From Helochares maculicollis (Eukaryota; Arthropoda; Insecta; Coleoptera; Hydrophilidae), in assembly GCA_033557835.1 (NCBI GenBank), contig JAWQRO010000208.1, forward strand, positions 1-48,730: a DNA stretch of 48,730 bases, given 5' to 3'. Shown here in pieces: positions 1-11,039 of the stretch. The translations under genes were made by a program, and so were the position numbers. Under the pieces are notes generated by a model that was not told the DNA's origin, made no database searches, and was given only the letters and a program-made list of their open reading frames with translations. Positions within the stretch are counted from its first letter, which is position 1. Each line of letters opens with the position of its first letter.

Positions 1-330
1 TATATATATATATATACTGAAAAAGAATTGAATATTCCATATGAATATATTAATGTGTTGAATATAGACATTGACGTTAGTGTTAATTATGAATATTAAA
101 ACTTTTGCTTTTAGTTTTGAAGCACATGTAAGTGTGTAGTTCTATTATTATTAATTGCAGATACTTTTATGTCGTACATATATTTATACGAAAATGTTGA
201 GTGGAGACATTTCAAATTTTTTTACTTTGTATTGCTATAAAAGTTGTTTTATGAATTCAGCTGTTTTAAGTATAGAAGGCTACATTTTAAAACAGCAACA
301 CAATTCGTTTATATTCTACTTGCATGATGT
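1..330 (+). repeat. R1 interspersed repeat, copy truncated by window edge
   Basis: After a short (TA)n run, this stretch is a diverged copy of the sequence at about 15547-15760. Shared words include TGAAAAAGAATTGA, TGTTGAATATAGACATTGAC and GTACATATATTTATACG-like blocks in the same order. The reverse complement of the same block recurs near 38090-38280 and 40190-40390. I see no intact reading frame. I call the family R1. Its class is unknown. Confidence 0.75.
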
Positions 331-1044
331 AGGGATATTCGAATATGGTTGGCAATGTGTCACGTTTATCTCATATTTCAGCTACTAATTGTGACAGATT
401 ATTCAAACATCTTAACGAAGTGGTAGATGTAAGAAATTTGAAGCAATTTTTTTTAGCAGGCTCAGTAAACTCCAATGAACAGAGTGAAAACAATGAGACT
501 CCGCTAGTTTGTCAGGTTCGAATTGGAGGCACAGCCTGATTAATCGATGCAATAGAGACCGTCAGCTCCTTTTGTAGAATGAAAATTGCCGACATTTACA
601 TAAGGTTTCTATACGAGTGCTGTTTGTGGAGCTTCGGGGAGAAAAGTTTTGCAATTTTCAATTTAAAATAGTAAGTATAATATTAATTTACTTTTAATTT
701 GCTTAGACGGTGAGAATGAATGAGTGATTTTGTAAAAAAGCAAAAAGTGACGAATTGTAGTAAAACATTTTTTTTATGATGTATTTTTTAACTTATCTCA
801 ATGGATGCATAATTTAATAAGTGTATAGTTTATTTTTAGGTATACAAAGTAATTCATAAAAGGTGCCATTTCCCGAGCTGCCCTTCTGTGGTCTTTTAAC
901 AAAGCTCGTCTGAGAGGTTACCATTCTTTTCTGTCCCTAAAGATGACAGAAGGATTCTGCGGCTTCTTTTTGCCAACCTACCGGAAGCAGATAAGATGAA
1001 TTTGTTTTGCAAGTTACATTTTCGACGAAAAGTCGTAATCTGTC
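331..1044. other. unassigned sequence between repeats
   Basis: I recognise no gene or element. A 64-codon frame at 345-539 on the plus strand has no recognisable motif and follows directly on the repeat. Because the C-terminal Ube4b exons are missing from the window, I looked here on the minus strand for U-box sequence and found none. Confidence 0.5.
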
Positions 1045-1370
1045 ATCGAGCTCCACGTATAAACATTTTTTGTGACATAATTTGATCACCAAAGGCAACA
1101 TTTTCGGTGTATCCGCACAAGATTATTCATTTCGCTAACAAAATTTTATGCAAGTTCTTTGTTCAGCAAAATCACCCATTGTAAATATCGAAACATTCAT
1201 TTTTGGTTGTTTATAAAAATACGTGTAACTCGAAGATAATTAAAGCTTTTGACAAACGGAAGCTTGGCAAATGTTATAGACAGTCCTAGCACCATAGGAA
1301 AAATAATTTACTTTCCTTCTTAGTGCCCGGGAGTTTTAAATGACAATTTCACCTTACTTTTTGATCACAG
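1045..1370 (-). mobile_element. mariner element, 5' fragment
   Basis: Read on the minus strand, this matches the first ~330 bp of the complete mariner at 23885-25063. It has the same terminal repeat (CTGTGATCAAAAAGTAAGG) abutting a TA at 1371-1372, the same start region (CAATGGGTGATTTTGCTGA), and the same run through the N-terminal transposase codons. Similarity stops near 1045. It has scattered differences and small gaps from the other copy, so it is a dead fragment. It lies downstream of the last Ube4b exon seen, probably in the next Ube4b intron. Confidence 0.8.
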
Positions 1371-1478
1371 TAATATACTCGGTTGAAGCTTAATGCATGA
1401 AAACTAAATTCCGTTTGCACGACTTTACTTGGGTAAGCAAAAATTATTTAATTTCTCAAAACCAAGTTAACTCGGCTG

Positions 1479-2262
1479 AGTGCATTAGGTGGTTAATGGA
1501 CTCTATTCTATGCAGACGATGCCATGCTAGTGGCCAAGACAAGAGATGAACTGCAGCGGCGTGTCCAGAACTGGAGCGACTGATTTGAACAGTTCCGACT
1601 ACGGCTGGACATTTCAAAATCAGAGTACGTGGAGACTGTCCCATATCCAGACTGCATCACCAATGGTGAAGCTCTAACAAAGACCAATAAGTTTCGGTAC
1701 CTCAAGTCCCACCTTCAGAGCGACGGTGGTCTCGACGGCGATTGTATAAGCACGTACCAATGAAGCCGGGATGAAGTGGAGAAAAATCACCAGCGTAATA
1801 TGCACCGATAAATACCAATCCACCTAACATCATCGATATATCGTACAGTCGTCCATCCAGTGGTGCTTTATGAATCTGAATGTTGCCCGATAACTCGTTT
1901 CATCGAGTGATGCCTTCAAGCTATTGAGATAAGTATGATCCGATGTATAATGAGTGTCTTACTACTCGACCACATGACTAACGACATAATCTGAAGAGAG
2001 TTCGGCATCTTTCCCATTAGTGAGAAAATACACGAGGAGAGATCGGGATGGTTTGGACGTATTATTAGACGAGCCCGAGGACAATAGCCAACGTCGAGTC
2101 AAAACATCAACGTTGACGGCCGACAACCGAAAGGAAAGCCAAAACAACGATGGCAAGACACCATTAACGCAGATTTAAAAACGTGCAACCTACGCTCGTG
2201 AGACGCACTAGATTACATAAAGTGGAGGACGTCGATCCAAAGAGCAAAAAAAAGTAGAAGAC
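1479..2262 (+). pseudogene. RTE-like non-LTR retrotransposon, reverse transcriptase relic
   Basis: Conceptual translation with several frame changes and stops gives the RT palm motif FYADDAML near 1505-1530. This is followed by the thumb and C-terminal region common to RTE-type LINEs, including a GWFGRIIRR block near 2050-2070 and a GKPKQRWQDTINADLK block near 2130-2180. Only the C-terminal half of an RT is present, with no endonuclease, as expected for a 5'-truncated LINE copy. The clade (RTE versus a relative) is a judgement from these motifs. The copy cannot be active. Confidence 0.7.
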
Positions 2263-2368
2263 GAAGAAGATATATCACTTGGGTGTGTGTGTCTATATAT
2301 ATAAAATACAAACGATTCTGAAGAATAATATTTTTCACAAAAATTCTGAACATATTAAAATCACTCAC

Positions 2369-3203
2369 CTCATCTCCGGCCATGGCAGTTGCAAAAACAT
2401 CACAATCAAGATGCAGGTAGATATCAACGAGTTGACTAAGCAGCCACCTTGGCTCCCACCCGTATTTATCTGGATTCCTAACTTTCAAATTCTTGCACTT
2501 GGACCCGCACAGCTGCTGCAGGTTGAAATTCAACATTGACGCTAATCTATCGACCAACTCAGGCCGTAAGAACGGCTCCTTTATATCGATAGTTAAATAG
2601 TGGAACATATCAACAGTTTCCCTAGCTAAGGTCAAGTAAGACCTACATTGCCTCTCATCGCTGTTCAACTGCCTCATCCTACTCTGCTGCTGATCTGGGG
2701 GCATCTTCTCCCAATTCGCCTCGTCCCGAACCAGCTCTTGGACCTCGTGGATTCGTTTCAAACTCTCCAAACTCTCGTCTAAAAGGAATGTGGTGTCGTT
2801 CATCAGCATGTTAATGAACTTTACAAACTGTTTTCCGCTTTGAGATTCTTTAATCAGCGCCTCTCTATGCAAGAGGGAGTTCCACATGCTCTTTATTATT
2901 AAACTGATGTGGTAGCGAATAGAGAACTTGTCATAAAATTCTGAACTTGACCCTGTTGTTTCCACATCCGTGTAAAACTTCATCAAAGCACTCGGTAAAA
3001 CAGTTTGAGAAACTGGATGAGACAAAAACCTTATGTACAGATGATCGGTGTTGTTCTGGACTAATGGGTTCAAAACGAAGAGGACCTCGATGATTTTCGC
3101 TACTAAGTACGGGTTTTTGATGCAGTGAGACGAACAAGACGTCACTAGCAGCCATGTAATCAATGTGTCTTCCATATTGTCTGTTATTACTTTTGTTGAA
3201 TAC
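2369..3203 (-). CDS. Ube4b: Ube4b coding exon 5: Ufd2 core, C-terminal part
   Basis: The exon encodes about 278 residues very close to vertebrate UBE4B, with blocks such as NPYLVAK, LMKFYTDVE, EFYDKF.IRYHIS, INMLMNDTTFLLDESLESLK, ETVDMFH and MLNFNLQQLCG. This is the helical Ufd2 core, which packs against the substrate/Cdc48 assembly. The acceptor is TTCTAG before G at 3203. The donor is GATGAG|gtgagt, with exon end at 2369. It joins exon 4 across a 59-nt intron (3204-3262), restoring codon Q. The catalytic U-box should follow in one or more exons left of the window; I could not find it in bases 1-2368. Confidence 0.95.
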
Positions 3204-3262
3204 CTAGAAGAGGAGTTTACTTGGTTCAAAAGATTCGATAGCTTCCTCTAAACTTTACTTAC

Positions 3263-3487
3263 TGTAACGTGAACAAAAGAAATTCGGCTATGTCTTCGAT
3301 ATACCACTCTGGGAGGGCGTAGAAAAGTGGCGGAGCACTTGTTGGCAGTGGGAACATTTGTATAGCTTGACCTTTCGGGGTGTTCGTCATGACCATGAGT
3401 AAGTATTCGGCTACGGATGTGTAGAATATTAAAGATCTACGCAAGAGATTCTTGTCTAACAGTCCGGCATCTGCGCACGCTTTCGAT
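3263..3487 (-). CDS. Ube4b: Ube4b coding exon 4
   Basis: This exon encodes SKACADAGLLDKNLLRRSL and onward to YIEDIAEFLLFTLQ, the part of the Ufd2 core that in vertebrates reads KACADAGLLDE and FYVEDVAEFL. The acceptor TTTAAG|A at 3487 completes a lysine codon begun in exon 3. The donor is CA|gtaagt after 3263. Both phases agree with the neighbouring exons. Confidence 0.93.
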
Positions 3488-3649
3488 CTTAAACCAAACA
3501 AATAGCTCCGTTAGTTTTCTGAACAGTATTCAAAATAAAGCTATTTCGAAATTAGGCAACTCTTCCATTTATAGTAGAAAGTTCTATGTCTATGTAGAAT
3601 TGCTCTGCAAATTGATTTTTAAGGAAAGCGAACTCGAAACGGTACTTAC

Positions 3650-3896
3650 TTATTCAGTCGTTTTATCTGAACCTTCCATCTTTTAACGAATTGTCGATTA
3701 CGATTGGCGAAGGCAGTGTTCTTCCATTGCGCCTCTGAGGCGATCGTTTCGTCAAGGAGCTTTTGCAGCTCTTTCAAAGCTCGCAGTCTTCTTTGATACC
3801 TCTGCATTGAAGGCAAGAGTGCTACATGATGGCAGTGAAGAGTTAAGAACCAGCATTGTGTCGGAAACTTGGCTTCTTGCCAAGAATGAGATTTTG
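3650..3896 (-). CDS. Ube4b: Ube4b coding exon 3
   Basis: The exon carries AKFPTQCWFLTLHCHHVALLP and RRLRALKELQKLL, matching the [20 protein letters not shown] and RRLRAIRELN region of vertebrate UBE4B in the Ufd2 core. The acceptor is GACAG|CA at 3896, completing an alanine codon with the G that ends exon 2. The donor is AATAA|gtaagt after 3650. A 162-nt intron (3488-3649) separates it from exon 4, and the 7.1-kb intron 3897-11039 lies upstream. Confidence 0.93.
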
Positions 3897-3979
3897 CTGT
3901 CAAAGAAATTTTTTTGTTAGTTTTTCGCTCATATCGCACAAAAGATTGATCGTTAAATTTTTGTATACTACATAGTATA

Positions 3980-5219
3980 CCAGGTGCGCAAGATTAAAAT
4001 GTCGTTATTTTGTCAAGAGGTGGCGTATACAATCTATTAAAGTAACTTTTGGAACCCAAAGCGCCATTTTTTGGGTACGACTGCGCACTACAGAACGTCA
4101 TATTCGTTTACAAGTTAGTACATTATTTCTTTTTCGTGTTAAACATGTCGAATTTTGAGCCAAGTATGCGGCATTAATGATTTTCTTGTTCAATCAAAAG
4201 AAAAAGGCATTGGAACGTCATCGAATTCTTGTAGAGACTTACGGTGATCTTGCTCCAACTGTCAAGACTTGTGAACGCTGGTTTCAATGTTTCAAAAGTG
4301 GCGATTTCAATGTTATTGACAAAGAATGTGAAAAACGACCAAAAAAGACGATGAATTACAAGCATTATCAGACGAAGACGATACACAAACATAATAAATG
4401 ATAGCGGAACAGTTGAATGTCACTTGGCAAGCCATTTCCGATCGCCTGAGAGCCATGGGGAAGGTTTAAACTGTTGGAAAATGGGTTCCACACAAACTTA
4501 TCGAACGACAGATGGAAAGACGAAATACTGTATGCGAAATGCTACATTTACACCACAAAAGAAAGGGTTTTTTGCATTGTGTTGTAGCTGTCGTTGAAAA
4601 ATGGATATATTTTGAGAATTCCAAATGTGAGAAATCGTGGGTAACAGCAGGGCAACTACCAACATCGAGTGCAAAACCGGATCGTTTTGGGAGGAAGACA
4701 ATGCTTTGTGTGTGGTGTGATCAGAAGGGAGGAACGAGCTTCTCAAGCCAGGCAAAACAATTAATACCGCCTGCTATCGACAACAAATGATCAATTTAAA
4801 CCACGCATTGATCGAACGATCAGAATGGGCTCGAAGACATGGCAAAGCCATTCTGCAGCATGACAACGCTTTTGCATTCAGCCAAAGTAGTCAAAGAAAC
4901 AATTTCTTTGCTTGGTTGAGAACTCCTATCCCACCCGCCGTATTCATCAAACCTGGCGCCTTCTTATTATCACCTCTTCTCGTCGATGGGACACGCACTA
5001 GCTGAGCAACACTTCAATACTTTTGAGGATGTACAAAAATGGCTCGATGAATGGATATCAATGAAAGTTGAAGCTTCCTTTTTGAATGGTATCCATAAAT
5101 TGCTCGAGAGATGGATAAAACGAGGTCCAAAACTTTGAATAAAGAATGTTTTATCGTTGTTCTTAAATAATTGCCTATTTTTCATTAAAAAAAACGACAT
5201 TTTAAACTTACGCACCTGG
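3980..5219 (+). mobile_element. mariner-family transposon, inactive, inside a Ube4b intron
   Basis: The element is bounded by inverted repeats of about 27 bp (CCAGGTGCGYAAGWTTAAAA) and flanked on both sides by the target dinucleotide TA, total 1240 bp. The interior encodes a mariner transposase in pieces. These are an N-terminal HTH segment (CERWFQCFKSGDFNV, near 4260-4315), a middle segment (VPHKLIERQMERRNT, near 4480-4520) and the HDNA motif near 4857. The block expected to carry the third catalytic Asp reads as SSNLAPSDYHLF-like in a shifted frame, so that Asp also looks lost. In-frame stops and frame changes show it is dead. Confidence 0.88.
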
Positions 5220-5221
5220 TA

Positions 5222-6618
5222 TAGGAAATGATGCATTTGTATAAGCTATTGGAATGAATTTTTTTAATAAGTAATTTATTTTTCACAAGATATTTTACCA
5301 TCGTGTAAGCTTTAAACTAGTAATTTATTGGGGGTACAAATAAGTTTTGTGTTTATTTTTTGTCACTTTCCAGCTTTATTCACCGAAATTGATATTGATA
5401 TTTGGCTAGATCTTCTTTATAACTACCTACTATGGCCTAAGAATTTTAAAAAACCTTCCCATATAGATAGTGTTTGTCTAAACCAATATATTCTATTCTT
5501 ACAATTGGCAGCACATTAACTAACATCTGTCAGTCAAAAGTTATGCCAACATCTTCAATAGTTGAGGAGATACCGTTAAATTATCGGTAATCCAAATCAC
5601 TGACCAGATGTTTGGTGGTACCACTATACTAGTGATACTAAGAATATGCCTCTCTTATACCCTTTGGCACAGACCAAATTGTGACAAACTCTTATAAATC
5701 ATCATCGAAAGATCAATTATCATACATCAACAAGCTACTGGAGAGCAACGGAGTACTTCAATATTTTATAACTCTTGATTTAGCATACATAATTCCCTAA
5801 ATCAAGTATATTGAAAACAACATTTGCAATAAATTTAGGATATATTAAGAATCGCCTGGTATGTTCATAGACCTAATAACTATTTCAATAGTTCTAAAAC
5901 AGTCTTTCTCAAAGTGGACAATGGTTGATTTGTAATTTCATTTACATTATATTTTAAATTTCACTAATATTAAAACCTACCTACTACTCAATATCGAATA
6001 GTTAGTTTATATTTCTACCCTGTATGATGGTATAAACACATAAAATACTTAAAATACATTTCAAAGGATAGCCCACACGCCGTAAGCAATCAAGTTGAAA
6101 CAAATTTCTGTTAAATAATGCTATTGATGCAATCCAGTATCAATCGGCTGGTTCATCGATACTTGTCCTAACTTGCTCAGTATAGTTGAGTGTCAAAAGA
6201 GATAAACAAGTTTGTGCGTGCTGTATTTAAATCCTGTATAAAAGCTCGTAGTATTTCTTATATTTTCATTAGTGGTTTCGTGCGCTATCTTTAACCAAGT
6301 ATTTAAGTTCAACACTTTATTTACATATTTGTGAAGACAAAGCCATAAAGATGTCAATTCTTAAACAATTAGAAAATATCCATGTTTGTGCTTTGGAAAT
6401 GTTTGAAAGTAGTTCAATAAATAGTCGGAATTATCTATGCGTGTAATTTCTTTTCATTCTTTATACATATATTATGCAGATTTATAGTACTTTAAGGTGC
6501 AATTCTAAAAATCAGTTTAGGTAATGTGCAATGTTTTGCATTTTATAAGAAGTAAGAATATATTTGTAATATGTAGCACTGAAAACTTGTGAAACCTGCA
6601 TAAGGGTCTAATTTTAAG
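5222..6618. other. Ube4b intron, no element recognised
   Basis: AT-rich intronic DNA. I see no exon, no recognisable protein and no clear repeat, apart from the promoter-like motif listed separately at 6237-6270. A 31-codon frame starting at 6351 has no recognisable motif. Confidence 0.5.
6237..6270 (+). promoter_or_regulatory. possible TATA/initiator core promoter
   Basis: TATAAAAG at 6237-6244 is followed 29-30 nt downstream by TCATTAGT, a plausible arthropod initiator. A short frame opens at 6351. The site is 0.9 kb upstream of the hAT transposase coding remains and could be the promoter of that element. That link is inference; the match could also be chance in AT-rich DNA. Confidence 0.25.
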
Positions 6619-7140
6619 CGGGTATTCTAGTCTAGAAACAATTGATTTTTTTTCTTTCATATTCCCAAAGTTTTGACCTTTAAGAATAAATCTCTAAGAG
6701 GATTTTTGGAAATTCGAATTATTTTCGGGATTATTGTTAATTTTGTGACATGCCGACTAAACCGGTTGGGTTAGACCACATGAATAGTAGTGATAGGTAC
6801 CCTTTGGCTACCTGAATGGAAAGAAGATAGTAAAAAAGCATAAAAAAATGAGGATGCTGCAGCTTACAATGATCGATATGAAGAACACAAGGATTGTTGC
6901 ACTATCAATCATAGAGGAAGTTCCGGGAAAATGGAGGTTGACGCCATAATCGAGATGTTTGAACGATCAGTGGAAAAACATGGTGTCAAATATGCAAAAT
7001 ATATCGGGGATGGTGACGCGAAAACATTCAAGGACATTATCAATATAAACCTGTATAATGGTGATCCTGTAGTGATTAAAAAAGAGTGTATTGGACATGT
7101 CCAAAAAAGGATGGGTGCCAGGCTAGGAAAAATATTGATT
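6619..7140 (+). mobile_element. Mutator-like element copy 1, 3'-truncated
   Basis: It starts after TTTTAA with the terminal sequence GCGGGTATTCTAGTCTAGA. It then runs parallel to 7741-8080, sharing TAAGAATAAATCTCTAAGA and GACTAAACCGGTT-type blocks. It encodes (6931-7140) a block including YIGDGDAKTFKDI, VIKKECIGHVQKRMG, which is a hallmark of a transposase family widespread in arthropods and annotated as Mutator-like. Similarity to copy 2 stops near 7140, where hAT coding sequence begins, so the 3' two thirds are missing. Confidence 0.7.
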
Positions 7141-7146
7141 CATTGA

Positions 7147-7740
7147 AAATTTGACAAATCCATCTTTGCCTTTGTGCCTTCGTTGTTCAAAAATATTTTC
7201 ACACGAAGCGATGAAGCCTTCAAGATTTCAAGATTATTTGAATAAAATGCATCCAGATAAGAAAGTCAAAAATCTAGCCTATTTTCAAGATCTGGAAAAG
7301 AAGCATAAGGCTCGGACAAGTGTATCGAAACTTTCTTCGGTGGCTGCTAAGCAAGACGATGACGGACTTCGAGCTTCTTAAAATATCTCTTTGTTAATTG
7401 CTCAAACAGGTAAACCACACACCATTAGAGAAACGTTAATTTTGCAGGCAATAAAAGAAGTTATAACAACTGTATTCCATAAAAAGGCTGCAGATATAAT
7501 TCGAAAAATTCTTTTGAGCAATAGTTCTGTGCAGACGAATTGATGAAACGGCTGAAAACATTGAAGAGTCATTGTGCAATCATCCGAAGACTAGTCAATT
7601 TTCAATTCAGTTGGATGAGTCCACTTTACCAACTAATGAAGCATTGTTGCTGTCTTACATGAGGTTTATTAAAGATGAAAAAATATGTCAAGAATTTGCT
7701 AGAAATTTAGAGACAGACACAAAAGGAGAAACCGTATTTA
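7147..7740 (+). pseudogene. hAT transposase (ZBED5/SCAND3-like), N-terminal part
   Basis: Conceptual translation gives a BED-type zinc-finger remnant (CLRCSKIFSHEAMKPSRFQDYLNKMHP) at about 7170-7255. The hAT catalytic region follows, with FSIQLDEST (first Asp region) near 7598 and FARNLETDTKGETVF near 7695-7737. There is a stop near 7379 and a frame change near 7530. The frame is cut at 7740 by the nested element and resumes at 9370. The family is known from domesticated vertebrate proteins such as ZBED5 and ZMYM6. This copy is broken. Confidence 0.8.
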
Positions 7741-9365
7741 CGGGGGTATGCTAATCTAGAAAATCGAAAAAATCGAATTTTCTTTTCTTTCATATTTTCA
7801 AAGTTTTTAAGAATAAATCTCTAAGATGAGTTTTGGAAATTTGAACTATTTTCGGAATTACAGTTAATTATGTGATGTGCCAACTAAACCGGTTCGGCTA
7901 GAACGCATGAATATTAGGGTTAGGTAGCCTTTGGCTGCCTGGATGAATGCAAAATACATCGCAGATGGTGACGCGAAACATTCAAGGGCATTATCGATAT
8001 AGACCCATATCATGATGATCTTGCAGTGATTAAAAAAGAGTTTGTTGGACATGTCCAAACGAGAATGGGTGCCAGGCCATGAAAAATTAAAAAAGACAAT
8101 AAAGGTATTGGTGGTAAAAGCCCTGGAAAATTAACAGACAAGCTAATCAATTAATTGAGTTTATACTACAGTTTAGCTATTCGTCGAAATTCTGAATCTG
8201 TTGATGATATGAGGAACGAGGTGTGGCCTACTTATTACCATAAAAGTTCAACTAATGAAAATCCACAGCATCAGTATTGTCCACCTGGTGAATCAAGTAA
8301 ATGGCAAAAAGCTGTTTCTGAGAGTATTCTACAAGACTTTGTTCACGAGAATCCACCATTGAGTGAAAAAGTATTAGAATTGATAAAGCCAATATACGAG
8401 AACTTGTCCTCGGAAAGCTTACTAACAAGATGTTTAGGTTCAGAAACACAGAATTATAATGAATCGTTGAACTCGCTTATCTGGACTTTTGCACCTATGC
8501 TGGAAGTCACACCATCGAAATAGCAAACCACTTTGCTGTATGTATTTTTAATGAAGGTTTTTGTACCGGTTTTAAAAATTATGGGTACAATGTCGATTAA
8601 AATTGGACCTGAAAGCCATGCGTTCGCAACAAACAAGATCAACAACGTATCAACCCTTCTGAAATACGAGTTTCCGAAGCTTCCAAAGAAGACAGAACTG
8701 CTCGTATGGCTGGAAGATCTGCTATCAATGTAATTTTTTAAGGTGGACGAAGGAACATTGTATAAAGCAGGGATGGACGATTAAAAAAATGTAAGTATAA
8801 CAACCATAAAACTACTGAGAATGCCCGAAATGAAACTGCAAAATTTAAACGAGTTTTTCTCTAAGCTACTTTTTGCGATACGGTTGACATATTTCAACTT
8901 CTAATACACCAATTTACTTGAAATTTAGTACAGTCGTTCTTAATACTATCAAATTTGTCTTCACGTAAGGGTTTTTGGAATTTTTTTTTTACTATATTTA
9001 AAAAATTCCCAAAATTGAAAAACGGAGGCAAAATTATGACTTTTTTTCAAAAAATTTTGTGAAATTTTTTTTTTCAAATCAGCTACGTCCAGATAATTCT
9101 ACATCCTTGTTTAGTAAAAATTACCCTTCATTTTATGTTTCAGATCACCAGGGGGATTGAAATCATGTCAACCAGAAGACACCTTTGTTTGAGCCCCCAC
9201 TTTGATGGCCTCTACTATCTTCAATTTTGAAATTTTTAAAATTTTCATGCATTTTTATACTTTTCAAATTTTAATAAAAAAAAACTGATAAAAAATGGAT
9301 AGTAAAAATGTTTTCCTAAGCCCGTAAAATCACCTCAAATTCAAGCCTCTAGACTAGAATAGCCC
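7741..9365 (+). mobile_element. Mutator-like element copy 2 nested inside the hAT element
   Basis: The left end reads CGGGGGTATGCTAATCTAGA and the right end, reversed, GGGCTATTCTAGTCTAGAGG. These are imperfect inverted repeats related to the end of copy 1. TTTA flanks both sides (7737-7740 and 9366-9369), a likely 4-bp target duplication. The interior has a degraded transposase in several frames: a GDGDAK..FKGI block near 7965, VIKKEFVGHVQTRMGARP near 8030, YYSLAIRRN near 8160, WPTYYHKSSTNENPQHQYCP near 8225 and RCLGSETQNYNESLNSL near 8430. About 600 bp of A/T-rich non-coding DNA precede the right end. A 4-bp TTAA-like target would also fit Kolobok-type elements, so the superfamily is left open. 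Confidence 0.75.
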
Positions 9366-9369
9366 TTTA

Positions 9370-10450
9370 AAACAGTGGAAAAGTTTAGTGATGAAACGAA
9401 TAATATTATATCAGCTGCTACAAATGTTGCTCCAGCTATGACGGGGTACCAAAAAGGCTTCATATCGCACTTAAAAAGTAAAATTCCTGAAGTGCTTGCT
9501 GTACATTGCGTTACACATCGACAACATTTTATCGCTAGAAATTTAAGTGAACGACTGTTTCAATCATTGCAACATGTCATCAGAGCAGTCAATAAAATCT
9601 GAGACAACTCTTTAAATAACAGATTATTTAAATGCTTTGTGTTGCTAATGCTGAAGATTTCAACAGATTGATCTCTCACACAGAAGTGCATTGGCTATCA
9701 CAAGAAAATTGTCTGACTAGATTTTACAATCTGTTTGACTCTGTCATAGAGTTTTTGGAAAACAAAGACACAGAATTGCACGACAACCTCGTCACATCAA
9801 AGATTGATATCGCATACCTGACAGACCTTTATACATTGCTTAATGATATGAATCGCCAACTTCAAGGCGATGACTTGAACTTATGAAAAACAAAACATGT
9901 CGTCGCTGCTTTCGCAGCCAAGCTGCTCTTACACAAGAAGAATTTCGATAGACGTGAGATTCATAATTTTCCCAATTTATAGGTATCCTGCAACAACGAC
10001 GACTTGCTAGTCTACTGCCAACATTTGGAAATTCTTCACAGTGATTTCTTTGAAAGATTCCAGGACATTTTAAAATTGGAAATACCAGACTGGGCGTTAG
10101 ATCCTTTTTCAAATGTCAACTTAGCGATATCGCCCCAACTGGAAGAACTTACAGAACTGACAACGAACGAGGAAATAAAAATCAAGTTCAAAAATGGCTA
10201 CCAACAATTTTGACTACAAAAGTCAATTCCGCAGTTGTACCCGGGATGGTGGTCGATCGTTAAACGATTATTGATAGCATTCCCATCGTCATATTTGTGT
10301 GAGCATGGATTTAGCCCTGAGACAATGTTGCTTACTAAAAAGAGAAATCGCTTACAAGTTACCGAACGTGGCGGCTTACGACTTTTTTTAGTAAAATCGA
10401 ACCTGATATCAACAAACTTGTTAAAGATCATCAAATTCATCCATATCATT
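9370..10450 (+). pseudogene. hAT transposase, C-terminal part
   Basis: This continues the frame broken at 7740. The order is VEKFSDETNN, then the AATNVAPAMTGYQKGF block carrying the degenerate second catalytic position, then VHCVTHRQHF near 9510. TEVHWLSQ near 9680 and FENKD/LHDNL-like blocks follow. The hAT C-terminal dimerisation region is at 10215-10400 (YPGWWSIVKRLLIAFPSSYLCEHGFS, MLLTKKRNRL). Several stops and frame changes occur (near 9601, 9885, 9980 and 10212). Terminal inverted repeats were not identified, so the element boundaries are unknown. Confidence 0.82.
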
Positions 10451-10799
10451 AGATTAGCTTTAAAACTAAAATTGATTAACTATCTATATTGTTTCTTTTA
10501 ATTTGATTAAAATATATTCTTATCATTATAAAGTTGCGTTTTAATTGTCCTCACTAGTAAACATTTCTAGTTTAGAATGTAAGTTTAAACACCAATACTG
10601 ACTAATATAATATAGCACACTATAAGTAAATTAATTAAAGTAACGAAATTGTTGTTTTTAAGTATCAGGAGTGTATAAAATATGGGGACGCTGAAAAATA
10701 ATTGATTTCCGTAGGGGGCGATAAAAGAAATAAGTTTGATTATCACTGGTCTACAAGGACACAACTAATCTCGACGTCATGTATATAAAGTATGCGTCT
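10451..10799. other. Ube4b intron, no element recognised
   Basis: AT-rich sequence downstream of the hAT remains. TAGGGGGCGATAAAAG at 10712-10727 looks like half of the G/C hairpin motif found further on. Nothing else is recognised. Confidence 0.4.
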
Positions 10800-10930
10800 G
10801 TGATAAGGGGGGGACAACCCCCCCCTTAAACCACTCATCCGGTCCGCATTCTCTATGAAAATTTATACATATAATTACAAAGCGGAGCGAATGGGGGATT
10901 TAAGGGAAGCAACAGCCTCCCTCATAACAA
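10800..10930. repeat. G-tract/C-tract hairpin repeat, two units
   Basis: AAGGGGGGGACAACCCCCCCCTT near 10804-10830 is a near-perfect hairpin with a 3-4 nt loop. A second, weaker unit GGAGCGAATGGGGGATTTAAGG...CAGCCTCCC follows at about 10882-10922. The same unit type makes the array at 47519-47937. Confidence 0.7.
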
Positions 10931-11039
10931 ATACATATGTTTCATAGGAATGTTCGGGACGAGTTAAGAATTAAAATTATTTTGCAATTGAAATAACAAT
11001 AGCAGTTCCAGTGGGAATAAGACTTTATACAACACTCAC

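Noticed and set aside
1..2368. Search for the Ube4b U-box exon at the left edge
   Set aside because: No U-box-like sequence (DPLMDTLM-type) was seen on the minus strand here; only repeats and relics, so the exon must lie outside the window.
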